This document shows, piece after piece, positions 1 to 10,316 of a stretch of 64,000 nucleotides of DNA; positions within the stretch are counted from its first letter, which is position 1, and each line of letters starts with the position of its first letter. Under the pieces are notes generated by a model. It was not told the origin of the DNA, ran no database searches, and was given only the letters and a program-made list of their open reading frames with translations. This stretch comes from Platanthera guangdongensis. Lineage: Eukaryota > Streptophyta > Magnoliopsida > Asparagales > Orchidaceae. The DNA lies in contig CM077165.1 in assembly GCA_039583875.1 (NCBI GenBank), positions 69,738,757 through 69,802,756 on the forward strand, given 5' to 3'. The position numbers and the translations under genes were made by a program.

Positions 1-534
1 TGAACATACACCCTCTTTTATGCACTTGAACTGAGGACCATTCCTCACTCACTCCATGCTATAGAGTTGTCCTATAGTCTTATAGTTAAGGTGAGCTAGC
101 CTCTTGTGACATTTGACACATTGAGATGCTTTCTCATCTGCAACTAAATATATAGGAGAGTTCTTATTCTCACAAGAAAAAATGAGACAATAAACATTTC
201 CATTTCTATAACCTTACAAGATGACCTCTTGATCACTTGTCCTTCTAATCTGACACTCATTCTTAATAAATGAAGTGTAATCCAAGATCACTCAGTTGGC
301 TTATACTTATTAGGTTGTGTTTCAAACCTTTCACATAAGCCACTTGGGTGATAGTTGTTGAGCCATTAGAAATGTTACCAAACCCTTTGATGATCCCCTT
401 TTCAGATCCACCAAAGATCACTTTGGGTCCATTCACTATTGGAGTGTAATCCTTCAACATCCTTTTGTTCCAGTCATATGCCTGGAACAACCACTTTCCA
501 AGTACCATATTGGGGTATGGCAACTTGGACTCAC
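1..534 (-). pseudogene. Protease and pre-integrase fragment of A pol
   Basis: This is the start of pol: an aspartic protease followed by the GAG-pre-integrase region. Around 470-505 the minus strand reads L-E-S-G-C-S-R-H-M-T-G, so the catalytic Asp of the usual D-S-G motif is Glu here. A one-base frameshift lies directly after this motif. The next frame (263-523) carries the downstream protease block ending K-H-N-L-I-S-I-S-Q-L. Further left, R-L-A-H-L-N-Y-K-T-I (about 70-110) is the pre-integrase region, itself with stops. Integrase and reverse transcriptase lie outside the window. This copy cannot encode active protease. Confidence 0.8.
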
Positions 535-2786
535 CAACATCAAATATAATTACTTAACCTTAGAACCCAAATAAGTATTCGGTTCTAGGTTCAGGTTAGT
601 TTGATACTTGACTAATTTCCCTGCAGTCTTTCTAATAGGAAGCTGACATTTTTCCTGACACTGGTGTTATGCCAACAATCTATGGCATAATGCCCAACCT
701 TGCCACAGCACCATCACTCATATCTATTGTATCTTCTTTTAGATACAGTCTTAACAGCCTTGCTGTCAGCTGTCCTTTTGTTTAGTGCTGGGGTTGGTGC
801 ATCAAATACCAATGATTCCTGAAGAACATGGTATTTTTGTACATGTGCTGCCCTATTGACATTTGCACCCTTGTCATTCAGAATACAAGCCTTACAGTGA
901 CCATGTGTAATGTCATGGTCATATCTGTTAGTGGGCTGCATCACTTTCCTAAAAGAAATAGGGGGTTTGGAAATTAGTGGCTAAAATGTGGCTTTGCCTT
1001 TTCTTTTAGAATTTGCTGCCCTAGTTCTTCCCTTAAAACATAGACCTGTCTTACCCTTTTGTGCAATGAAGTTATCAATCAAAGGTAAGACAGACTTTGG
1101 CTTAGAGAATTTAGTCACTAGTTCCTTTTCTCTTAGTAGTCTGACTTCCAGACCCTTGATCTGATCATTTTTGAATGTGATTGTTCCCATCTGAATAAAA
1201 GTTATATTTTTCAGCTTGGCAACCACATTCATCTTCTAATCTAGCAATTTTTCTGAATCAGATGCAGCCAACTTAAGAGCAGCAATTCCCTTAGCATGGT
1301 TTTTGACAAGGTTTCTTCTTCTCTTAAGTTCATGCAACAGATCACAATATTCATCAATAAGTTGATGAACATCTCCTTCAGATTCTGAACCATATATATC
1401 TCTTGATCCAGATGCTTCTGATTCTGATCCAGTATAATAGTCAGAAACTGATGAAAGGTTGTTTACCTTACTAGGACAAGGCTGATCATGGCACTGATCT
1501 TCTTCAGATATAGCCATCAGCCATTTGCAATGAAGATCAACCCCATTGATAGAATCCAGCATTTGCAAGAATTCGGCCTCCTCTGATTCCTCTTCAGTTG
1601 TAAAAAGTCCAATGTAGGCTTCAGCTTCAGAATCTGATGATGAGGAATCAGTCCAGCTTTTCTCCTTATTTGCAACAAAGGATCTCTCCTTCTTGCCCTT
1701 GTTTTGTTATTTCTTCTTGTCATTTGGTACCTTTCTTTTGTCAGGACAGTCAGCAACTACATGTCCAGGTCTGTTGCAACAATAGAAAACAATCTTAGTA
1801 GAAGTTAATTTACTAGGTTTAGTGCCATACCCGTCCTTTCTTGAAGATTTCCTTTTCTGATAATAATCATCCTTAGACTGTGAGGATGATGGATTGGATC
1901 TCCACTATGTTTTCTTTAAGAATCTTTGAAATTTCCTTGTGAAAGCAGCAAAGTCTTCATCAAAATTGGGGCTGTCTGATGTGTGATTGTCAGAATTTTC
2001 TGAGATGACTTCAGCAGCTTTCTTAGGAGGAGATGGAGACATCCTCCTATCTTTCTTTGTGGCTTCAACCTTGAAGGCAACTAACTTATCTCTGTATTCA
2101 GACTTACTGTTTTTCTCCTCCTCCTTTCTAGCAGTGAGCTGCATCTCATAGGATAATAGTTTTCCAAAGAGAGTTGGTGGAGGTGTATCTGCAAGCCTAA
2201 CCACCTCTCTGATGGCACATATTTTAGTATCCCAGTCCTTGGTTAGAGATCTAAGAAACTTATCATTGAGCTCATATATGCTAAACACCCTTCCATATGA
2301 CATTAGCTCATTGACTATTCTGAAAAACTTCTTGTAGCACTCATTTATGCTGTCTGTTTTGGCTTGTCTAAAACTTTCATATTCCTGATTAAGCATTGAC
2401 TTCCTATCCTCTCTCACTTCTTCTGATCCCTCCATGTAGACAATCAAGGTGTCCCACATCTCCTTGGAGGTTTTGCAGTGAATCAAGTTTTGGAATGTTG
2501 AGTCATCTGTAGTACTAACTATTATATTTTGTGCTCTCTTATCCATAGTAGCCAAGATGATCTCATCCTTTGTCATTTCAGAATAATCTTTTAGAGTCTT
2601 GAGATTTGCATTGAGACCTGAGATTTTCATGGGAATGAATGACCCTTCTTTAACTGTAATATAGATTCTTGAGTCAGATGCTTCCATAAACAACCTCACT
2701 CTCTCTTTCCAGATACCAAAAATTTCTTTCCTACAGATAGGTAATTTTATGGACCCAAGTTCCTTGTGATTTTCACGTGAACCCAT
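535..2786 (-). pseudogene. gag of element A, multiply interrupted
   Basis: Gag is the structural particle protein. The ATG at 2786 opens a 293-residue frame (to 1905) with a DUF4219/UBN2-type domain: an aromatic-rich start, a K-E-M-W-D-T-L block and an E-D-R-K-S-M-L block. A TAG at 1905-1907 ends it, but homology continues in frame into a zinc knuckle near 1750-1790 (C-N-R-P-G-H-V-V-A-D-C) in which the first Cys is Phe. After a further stop come an acidic Ser/Glu-rich stretch and a helical stretch (1236-1650). A second knuckle, C-C-G-K-V-G-H-Y-A-I-D-C, lies near 665-715; a TGA stands where element C has the first Cys. The end near 550-570 resembles the I-W-V-P-K-V-K terminus of gag in element C. 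Confidence 0.85.
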
Positions 2787-2850
2787 TTTGTCTAGATGTT
2801 AACTACCTTACAGATCAACTCAGACTATTAAGTCTTTTCTTGAGAAACTT

Positions 2851-2863
2851 GTCTCTGATACCA
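2851..2863 (-). other. Primer-binding site of A
   Basis: The minus strand reads TGGTATCAGAGAC two bases inside the LTR edge. This matches the initiator-methionine tRNA primer site used by many plant Copia elements and fixes the LTR boundary. Confidence 0.88.
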
Positions 2864-3036
2864 CTTGAAAGAATTAGTTTCAAGATGTCCTAAACACCTA
2901 GAGGGGTGGGGGTGTGAATAAGTTCAATTCTTTTTCTTAAGGCAGATCATCTTTTTACCATTAGATCACAGATTATTCAGCACAACATAGTTCACAGCAC
3001 AGAATAAACAACACAACCACACAAAAGACACACAGT

Positions 3037-3042
3037 TTTATA
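3037..3042 (-). promoter_or_regulatory. TATA box in the A LTR
   Basis: The minus strand reads GGGGAACCACTATAAAA. The same block, preceded by a GGTACATCCAC/GTGGATGTACC segment, recurs in the LTRs of B, C and D, so it is a conserved core promoter of these Sirevirus families. Confidence 0.7.
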
Positions 3043-3897
3043 GTGGTTCCCCAAGTGATGGGTACATCCACTTTCCCCCCTTCTCCTATCTAGCAGTGTA
3101 CTAGATTCGGCCTAACTTCCTTCATCCTTCTCAGATCCGCAGATCTTACAACTCAAAACCTTGAAAGGTCCCTACAACTCAGACTTCAGCAAGTCCTATA
3201 ACTCAGATCCTCCCAGATAATCCTACCTCAGAGTGAGTCCACACTCCTACAGCTCAGGCAATTAATCCCTACCTCAGCCTCTTCCCAGTCCTACAACTCA
3301 GAGAACTTAATCTCCTACCTCAAGCACTCAGCCCTACCTCAGCCTTTATAAATTTAGGCTTGTAACTCAGAGGAATAATCCTCCTACACTCAGATCTATA
3401 AAAGATCCTACAAAATTGAAAATAAATAGAATAATTCCTTCACCCACATAGAGAGAGAAAGGGTGAAGGCTTCTTGATCAGTTCTTGATAGATCTGACCA
3501 CTCTAGAATCAACCTGTCTTAGTTTCTTCAAAGCTTCTTAAATATAAAAAAGTAAGGTTGATCTTCTTGAAGTTGGAGATGATCCTCAATCCAGCTTCTT
3601 CTTAATCAGATGTGGTTCTGATTTCTTCTTGCAGATTGTTTAGGATCTGCCCTCTCTGGATGAAGACTCCTCTCCTTATTATTGGCTTTTTCTCTCCTTA
3701 GATTCTTCCAGCACTGGACTTCTTCTATCTGATGACAGAACATGTCTTTATATAGGCTTCATCCGAGGTTACCGGTTGATCTGGTTCATAAAAACCTTCT
3801 GACAGCTCTGATAGAAACAACAGCTGTGTTGATCATGAAAGCTGTCAAGTCTCTAGTCATTATATCTGATACTTTAATAAACTTCAGCTCAGCAGTA

Positions 3898-4522
3898 GAG
3901 TGTCGAGACAATTCTTCAAAATGTATCGACACAAATAATTCATGTGTCGATACAATCCTTGGTGATGTTGACACAGCTTGCATAATGTTGACACAACACT
4001 TCTCTATCTTCTTGACATTACTTCTGCAGAATGTGTCAACACAAGTCCTGTGTGTCGACACAATCACTTCTTGTCTTGACATAGTTGACTTCAACACAAG
4101 TCCTGTGTGTCGACACAGTTGTTGTTGACTGAGCTTTCTGTATGTCGACACAAGTCCTGTGTGTTGACACAGTTGTTGTCGACAGAATCTATGTGTGTCG
4201 ACACAAGTTCTGTGTGTCGAAACAAACTGACTCCTGGTGACGACGCAGTCTTTGTTGACGGAATCTCTGTGTGTCGACACAAGTTCTGTGTGTCGACACA
4301 AACCGGCTCCTCGTGTCGACACAGTCTTTGTCGACAGAATCTCTGTGTGTCGACACAAGTTTTTTGTGTCGACACAAACTGGCTCCTCATGTCGACACAG
4401 TCTTTGTCGACAGAATCTCTATGTGTCGACACAAACTGGCTCCTGGTGTCGACACAGCCTTTCCCATGTGTCGACACAGCCTTTCCCATGTGTCGACACA
4501 ATGCTTCCCAAGTGTCGACACT
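3898..4522. repeat. Array of TGTGTCGACACA palindromes in the A LTR
   Basis: More than twenty exact or near copies of the palindrome TGTGTCGACACA occur here, separated by roughly 10-25 bases. Because the motif is self-complementary, long artificial frames appear on both strands (runs of C-R-H-T and V-S-T-H). These are not genes. Confidence 0.92.
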
Positions 4523-4659
4523 TGTACTTAGAAAATTTACTTTCATTTCCTTAACCTACACATGGAAACTCAACACCACATCAAATACACCTTGATGAAT
4601 ATCATTGAGTTAGGGGAGGCCTCTCCAAATCTGGTACACATTTTCCAATGTACCCAACA

Positions 4660-6219
4660 ATTCCAGATTATAATAATCTAACAGATGCCCAGACTCAATC
4701 TCAGCTTCTATCTACTGAAGATGACATCAATAAGATGATAGAGGAGTTTTCTTCCAAAGAACCTCCTTTCCATATCCCTGAATATCACCCCTCTTCTACA
4801 GTAATACCAGCCAAGTCTCCAGCAAAGTCACCTCCTCCTCAACCAGAAAAATCTCCAGAACCAGCACAGTCTCCAGAAAATCAAGAATCATCGCCTCCAG
4901 CTGATAAATCTCCTATACATGAACTTGAGAAATCTCTAGAAGATATGCATGATGATGAAAGTGTTTCAATTCATGATTCAAATGATGAAGTTCCAGTAGA
5001 AGATGTTGAACAAAGACTCCCCAGTCTTCAATTCAATATTCCCTCCTTGCTGCCCTCAGATACTAAAGAAGACGCCAACACTATAAACAAAAAGTTAGCT
5101 TCTACTTCCACTGTTGTACTTAAAGAAATCCTTCCATGGACTGTCCCTGCTCAACCTCCTCCATCTACTCAGAAAGAAATCTTCCCTAAAGGTACCATTA
5201 TACATAAAATTGAAGCAATGCTTGCTGATCAGAGAAAATACTTTGATGATTCTCTAAAGGTTGTCAATGAAAAGTGACTGCATTAGAAAAAGAAATGAGC
5301 CGAGGATTTGCTGAAATCCAAAACAACACAGATGAATTTAAGAGTCTCCTGCAAATTGGTGGAAAAGCTATTAATCACAAAATAACAAGCATTGGTACTG
5401 TTATGGGGCAATCAGTCACCCTTGCTCATAATCAAATTCTACTAGACAAGAGAGCTGATGAAAGGAATTTTAAAACATGCGAATAAGTTGGCAAGTTTAA
5501 AGAAGATGTCATCAGCACCCTCTCCCTAGATGTCAGAAAGTGGGAGGACAAAGTGAAAGAACTACTAAAAAAACAAGCTCTGTCAATGAAAAATCAATGG
5601 GAAGATCAGTTGAAAGAGATTCAGACTTTTGTCCTTAAAGAAATCAAGAGTACTAAGTTATATACTTATGATACCTCTATATGGATGCACAATCAGTTAT
5701 TTCCTGAACTTACCATGGATCCTAGTGCACCTCCTCCTGCAAAGCTGGATGTCAACATGCCATCATTTTCTCCACCTCCAGAATACTTTGAAGGACCACC
5801 TCCAGCATACTTTGAACGACCTCCTCCAGATTATTTTGAAGGTCCCCCTCCCGATGTTTATGGATAGGTGTGGGAATTTGAACAAACAGGTTTGCCTCCT
5901 CATCCTCCAGAAGTTCAGAAAACCAAGAGAAGGAATTATGGTGATGGAGCCTCAGCAAGTAGAACAACTCCACCTCCTGATGCTGACCAAAGGAAAAGGC
6001 CCCAAGAGTATACTAAAGTTTGGAGTCCTACTTCCAAATCTCTTATTTTGGAAACCCTGAAGTTGGTAGTTGATTTTAATGAATACATGAACCTTCGCTA
6101 CAGCCCTCAGGAAGGGGAGTTATATGAAAAGTCCCTTACCAAGAGAAGAATTTATGATAGGGAATATGGCAGAAATAATCCTAAGGCTCCACCGAGACCT
6201 CCTAAGTACTTCCCCAAGC
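4660..6219 (+). pseudogene. Third-ORF pseudogene of a Sirevirus (I)
   Basis: This is the C-terminal part of a long accessory protein encoded after pol in Sirevirus-type elements. The upstream part is cut off by element A; the ATG at 4648 lies in A's LTR and is a chance fusion. Segments in order: a Pro/Ser/Glu-rich disordered region (4660-5200), a coiled-coil region with heptad spacing (5200-5700, with a frameshift near 5275 and a stop at 5484), a short proline-rich tandem repeat of Y-F-E-G-P-P-P type (5760-5865), a stop at 5865, a basic stretch (5925-5945), then the conserved block K-V-W-S-P-T-S-K-S-L-I-L and P-P-K-Y-F-P-K-P. Elements C and D share this C-terminal block. Its function is unknown. 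The sequence stops abruptly at the truncated LTR of E. Confidence 0.75.
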
Positions 6220-6510
6220 CAACCACTCAAAGCTTCCTGACATGCCCGTGTCAAGTTAGCGACACACCCGTGATATCCATGTGTCCTAAACAAGACAGGG
6301 TCGATGAATAAATGAATCGATGCCATCCCCAAATAAACCTCCCTAACATGCCCCCCTACATGCCCGTGACAGCAGAGACACACCCATGACTTCCACGTGT
6401 ACAGCCGCAAAAGTCAAACCAGCAAAACATTTACTGGATCACATCAGCATCAGTAGCTATACGCCCCCTACATTCCCGTGACCTAGGCCATATAACTCGA
6501 TTTTTTTGCA

Positions 6511-6518
6511 TATAAATA
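6511..6518 (+). promoter_or_regulatory. TATA box in the E 5' LTR
   Basis: TATAAATA, with the matching site in the second LTR at 13802-13809. Transcription probably starts about 30 bases downstream. Confidence 0.65.
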
Positions 6519-7189
6519 GAAGATTGTTGTAAGGTCACCTGTTCTTTTTTTGAACAATTTTGCTTAAGGGGTTATGTTGTTTAGATGTTTTCCATGCTAT
6601 GTAACGAAATTTTCTCCGCCTCACTTAAGTGTTTGTTTTAGCTTTATGTAACTGTTTTTTAGCTTTATAAAATATGTGTTTTTCTTCTCTTTATATGGTT
6701 TTGGAATGGATGTAAGCACCACTCCTTAAGCAATCTTATTTTGTTTTATCTTCAGTTTTCTCTTCTTTAAGATGGGTGTGTGTGTGTATGAGATTAGATT
6801 TCATGCTTTTATGTTTTGTTATTTTCTTTACTTAACTTTGTTCAGACATAGGATTTTTCTGCACTTTTTATGTTCATCCTTATAGATTTATAAAAATGGT
6901 TTGAAAGTGGCTTTGTTTTCTTTTTAGTTAGGATTTTTATTTTTGTAAAACTTTTTCTTCTTTTACTCTTTCATGCACTTTTTATGCATTTTTATAAAGT
7001 TATAAGAATGGATAAATTATTATTTTGATTTTTCAAACACTTTCATTTTGCTTTTAATTTTCAAAAACTTCTGCACCTTTAATTTTAATTTCTTTTTATG
7101 CATTTATATCACATTCTAGCGGTAGAAATGTAATTATTTTAATTTTTCAAACACTTCATTTTTCGCATTTTTTCTTGCGTGGGTGAGTG

Positions 7190-7400
7190 TGTGAGTTAGC
7201 TTTTTATCGCTTCCATTATTTATGTAGAGTGTGTGGGTGTGTTTTTATTCAAGTAGAGTGGGTGTGTGTTTTTTATTTATGTAGAGTGTGTGAGTGTTTA
7301 TTTCTGTAGAGTGTGTGTGTTTTAGTTTTGTAGAGTGTGTGCATTTTTATTTTTGTAGAGTGTGTGATTTTATTTCTGTAGAGTGTGTGCATGTGTGCAT
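7190..7400 (+). repeat. GT-rich tandem repeat in the E 5' LTR
   Basis: Imperfect units of about 25-40 bases share the core TGTAGAGTGTGTG after a T-rich spacer. At least six copies are visible. The second LTR has the same array at 14515-14695. Confidence 0.8.
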
Positions 7401-7408
7401 TTATTTCC

Positions 7409-7638
7409 TCCTATTCGTTTGAGTAGGACTTGTAATTTCCCACCTACTTATTTGAGTAGGACATGTAATTTTACTATTTTTATTTCCCGCTTACTCGTCT
7501 GAGTAGGACGTGTCATTTCCCGCCTACTCGTTTGAGTAGGACTTGCAATTTGATCGCTTTCCTTTACTGTTTTCTTTACTGCTTTCATTTACTGCTTTCT
7601 TTTATTGCTTTCATTTCCCGCCTACTCGTTTGAGTAGG
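7409..7638 (+). repeat. Hairpin repeat array in the E 5' LTR
   Basis: Five copies of CCTACTCGTTTGAGTAGG or close variants (7409, 7443, 7490, 7523, 7621). Each can form a 7-bp stem with a 4-base loop and is followed by ACTTG or a similar word. Confidence 0.88.
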
Positions 7639-8236
7639 ACTTGCATTTTCAATTCTGCAATTTTCTTATCGCAAGCCGTCCCCATTCTGATGAGTGGCTA
7701 ACCGCTCTTAGCCCTCTGTATCGAAGAGCATTGGGACAGATAAAATCGCTTTAAATAATTAAAGGTCCTGTTTTTGTCTTTAATTAAATTACTTATGTTT
7801 TGCTCCAGTTTTACAACGCGTAGAACCACATATCGATGTGTGGGCTCTATTTGCGTAGTGCATATGTTAGCTAGCCGAGAGACCGTGCGTATGAACCGAT
7901 CACCACTGGGTAAAGGGAGTTTCACACTAACCCTCGAGAGAGGAGGCGCGGAATTCTACCGGATTGGGTTCCCCACACAATAGCGGTGTTCTTAGCGTAA
8001 TGCGGGCATTAAGAGGAATCCTTCATCAGACGAGAGACCGGTCGAATAGTCTTAATGTTCAGGTGAGCGATAGTCCTTGAGATAGGTGTGCTTATTTTTG
8101 TTGAACCTCTACGGCAAAGTCTCCACCTTAATTAATTTGTAATTTAGGATCTTTTTTAATTAAAAGTTATTTTAGTTCAAATTCAATTTGACACCGATGC
8201 GTTATTTCTTCATCGGCTCTTTTTAATATTTATTTT

Positions 8237-8238
<2 letters not shown>

Positions 8239-8316
<78 letters not shown>
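8239..8316. repeat. TA microsatellite in the E 5' LTR
   Basis: A nearly pure run of about 38 TA dinucleotides. The second LTR has only about eight at the same place (15525-15541), so this copy expanded, perhaps together with the neighbouring insertion. Confidence 0.92.
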
Positions 8317-8322
<6 letters not shown>

Positions 8323-8640
8323 AACCTTAACGGACAAGTGATATAATGACCAACATGAAAGTTCTAGAAGACGAACAGATATGTTGATCACGTTTTGATT
8401 TGGAGCAAATTTAGACCTCGATAAATAACTGCTACAGTAAACCGTTCTGCCGCCCCCAATTTCCCCAAATCGAGGTCTAATCGGTCTCAAAATGAAACGT
8501 GATCAACATGAAAGTTGTAGGTCTCGCGAGATCTACAACTTTAATGTTGATCACTTTTCATGTTGAGACCGTCTTGACACCCAATTTCACTTGCCCGTAC
8601 AGCCCTTTCCTCCGCCCGTATATTATATATATCCTATATA
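8317..8640. mobile_element. Foldback/MITE-like insertion in the E 5' LTR
   Basis: About 320 bp absent from the other LTR copy. It has nested inverted repeats: a hairpin with ~22-bp arms and a single mismatch around the palindrome TCTCGCGAGA (8504-8560), and a wider pair of ~42-base arms (8381-8424 with 8470-8513). There is no coding capacity. TA runs on both sides suggest insertion into the TA microsatellite. The superfamily cannot be told from this sequence alone. Confidence 0.65.
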
Positions 8641-8937
8641 TATACCGACAAGTTATAATCGGTAAAATAATAGTCCTCTCTAGTAAAAATAATCAACCCG
8701 TACCCGCGAACAATACAACCCTGATATTCCTCACCGGAATATCCTGTACTACACGTGATAGGTGCACTGGCCTCCTTTCATTAAAACTCAGTTTCAATAT
8801 TTTTTATATCCAAATAATAAATCCGTGCACCCCGTCTTCCTAAATAAAATACACCGCTTTTCTAAATAAATCCGCCCGAGGCGCCGCGTGTTTTAATCCA
8901 CCATTAATAATTTTTGGAGTTTTAACCATCAAGTTTT

Positions 8938-8955
8938 TGGCACCGTTGTCGGGAA
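8938..8955 (+). other. Primer-binding site of E
   Basis: TGGCACCGTTGTCGGGAA, a slightly mutated form of the TGGCGCCGTTGCCGGGGA site typical of Athila-type elements, which is complementary to tRNA-Asp by my recollection of that family. Confidence 0.78.
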
Positions 8956-10316
8956 AGTTTCGTGTTGTTATTTCGAACTCCGGAGAACTATTACTTTTAC
9001 CTTGTATTATCTCTAACAAAAAAGAAAATTTTGGCTAACAAATAATAATAATAATAAAAGTACTTAAACAAAAAAAACAAAAAAACTTTTTTGTACTATT
9101 TGTTCTTTTTGTACTATTTTTTTGAAATAATGCAGGGTTCCAAATGGGCCTCCCCGGCCTCATTTAAGGGAAGTTCCTACCCTTTCCTCTTTTTTTTGTA
9201 CTTACTGCATTTTATTCTTTCTTATCGTTCTGCATACTTACATTGCAACATTAGGGACAATGTTTGATTTAAGTATGAGTGTGTTTTCTTATTTTGCACT
9301 TTTATATTCTGCAATAATAATATATCTATATATATACAAAAAATTACAAAAATTTAAAACTTCAAATAATTTTTTTGAAGTGCTTATTTTTATAATCAAA
9401 AAACCAAAAATCATAAAACCAAAATTTGAAAAACATTATAAAACAAAAATTCAATTTTTTTTTAATTTGTAAATCTTTTTGTAAAAACATTTTTTCTCTT
9501 CCCCCCTCTCTTCTTCGTAAATAACATCTATTTCACTCCCCTTTCTTATAAATAATTTGATAAAAACTTAAAAAAAATAAAAAAAAGTTTCTCTTTCCCC
9601 CCTCTATTATTTGTAATTAACACCACTTTCTTTTCCCTTTATTGTAAATAATTTGATAAAAACTAAACAAAATCAAAAAAATTTAGAAAATCTAAATCCA
9701 AAAACAGAGAATAACTCTAAAAATCCAAAAAAAAAAGATAATTAATCAAACCTCAAAAAAAATCACAAAATATTTGTTTATTATGAAACAAATAAATCGA
9801 ATGTCTCATTCTTAACCCCTTTTCCCTCTCCAAAAATTTAGTTGCGATTTTATTTATAAGAGAATTTTGTTAATTATTTGTTTACTATTCATTTATTAAT
9901 TGGAGATCGATAGATTTAGATATCTGGCGTTAAGTTTTAAAGAATTTTGTATGTTTATTTTATTTTATTTAGATAAGGGACTATTTTCAGCATGACTTCT
10001 AACTTATCTAAATAGTTGCACATTTATTTTGTTAGAAAATAACAACCTTAGATTTCAATTATGTTTACTCCAATCTTTTTTTTGAAATATAGGAACGTTC
10101 AATTTATAAAGGTTGCTCTCAAAATTTTTTATTAAACCTAATTTTCTTTCTGAAAAAAAAGCTATCTCCCCACCTTTTTTCATGTCATGCTTGTCATGAT
10201 TTTGACCCTTAAAAGATCTTATGTCAATGAGAATAAGATTTCATTCTGTAAACATATACATCCATATTTTGAAAGATTATATGTTACGGAGTAAGAGGAT
10301 AAACTTCATTACTCCT
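8956..10316 (+). other. Non-coding interior of E, left part
   Basis: Strongly A/T-rich sequence with A and T homopolymers and no long frame resembling a known protein. At 9251-9285 it contains CATTAGGGACAATG followed by TTTAAGTATGAGTG, a motif found just 3' of pol in Athila/Tat elements (compare 48220-48250, minus strand). Only about 300 bp separate it from the primer site, so the gag-pol block has been deleted. Confidence 0.65.

Larger units (their letters stand above)
1..4659 (-). mobile_element. Sirevirus-type Copia element A (5' part)
   Basis: Read on the minus strand the order is LTR (4659 to 2866), primer-binding site, gag, then the start of pol, running off the left edge. The gag type, the two CCHC knuckle positions and the TGGTATCAGAG primer site point to the Sirevirus branch of Ty1/Copia. 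Every reading frame is broken. The LTR outer edge at 4659 abuts plus-strand third-ORF sequence of another element, so A inserted there. The flanking 5 bp (ATTCC, 4660-4664) should recur beyond the left edge if this is a clean insertion. Confidence 0.88.
2866..4659 (-). repeat. 5' LTR of element A (1794 bp)
   Basis: Both ends have the inverted dinucleotide TG...CA: plus-strand TGAAAG at 2866 and CCAACA ending at 4659. The inner edge is set by the primer-binding site. The LTR holds a TATA box, a conserved promoter block, a C-rich stretch near the 3' end (about 2897-2920) and a dense array of palindromes. Its ends and promoter block match the LTR of element D, so A and D are one family. Confidence 0.88.
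6220..8931 (+). repeat. 5' LTR of E, 5' truncated
   Basis: The sequence aligns with 13510-15843 along its whole length except for a TA-repeat expansion and an inserted foldback segment (8239-8640). It ends in CCATCA directly before the primer site. It begins at AACCACTCAA, which lies 566 bp inside the full LTR, so the first part was lost. Confidence 0.82.

Noticed and set aside
3898..4522. Resemblance to a CRISPR array
   Set aside because: The repeat is a short 12-bp palindrome with irregular short spacers inside a plant LTR; no cas genes, and the context is eukaryotic.
3786..4595. Several overlapping frames on both strands rich in C-R-H-T and V-S-T-H
   Set aside because: They are translations of the TGTGTCGACACA palindrome array, open in several frames and both strands, with no domain.
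8239..8490. Frame with an I-Y-I-Y run
   Set aside because: It is the translation of the TA microsatellite.
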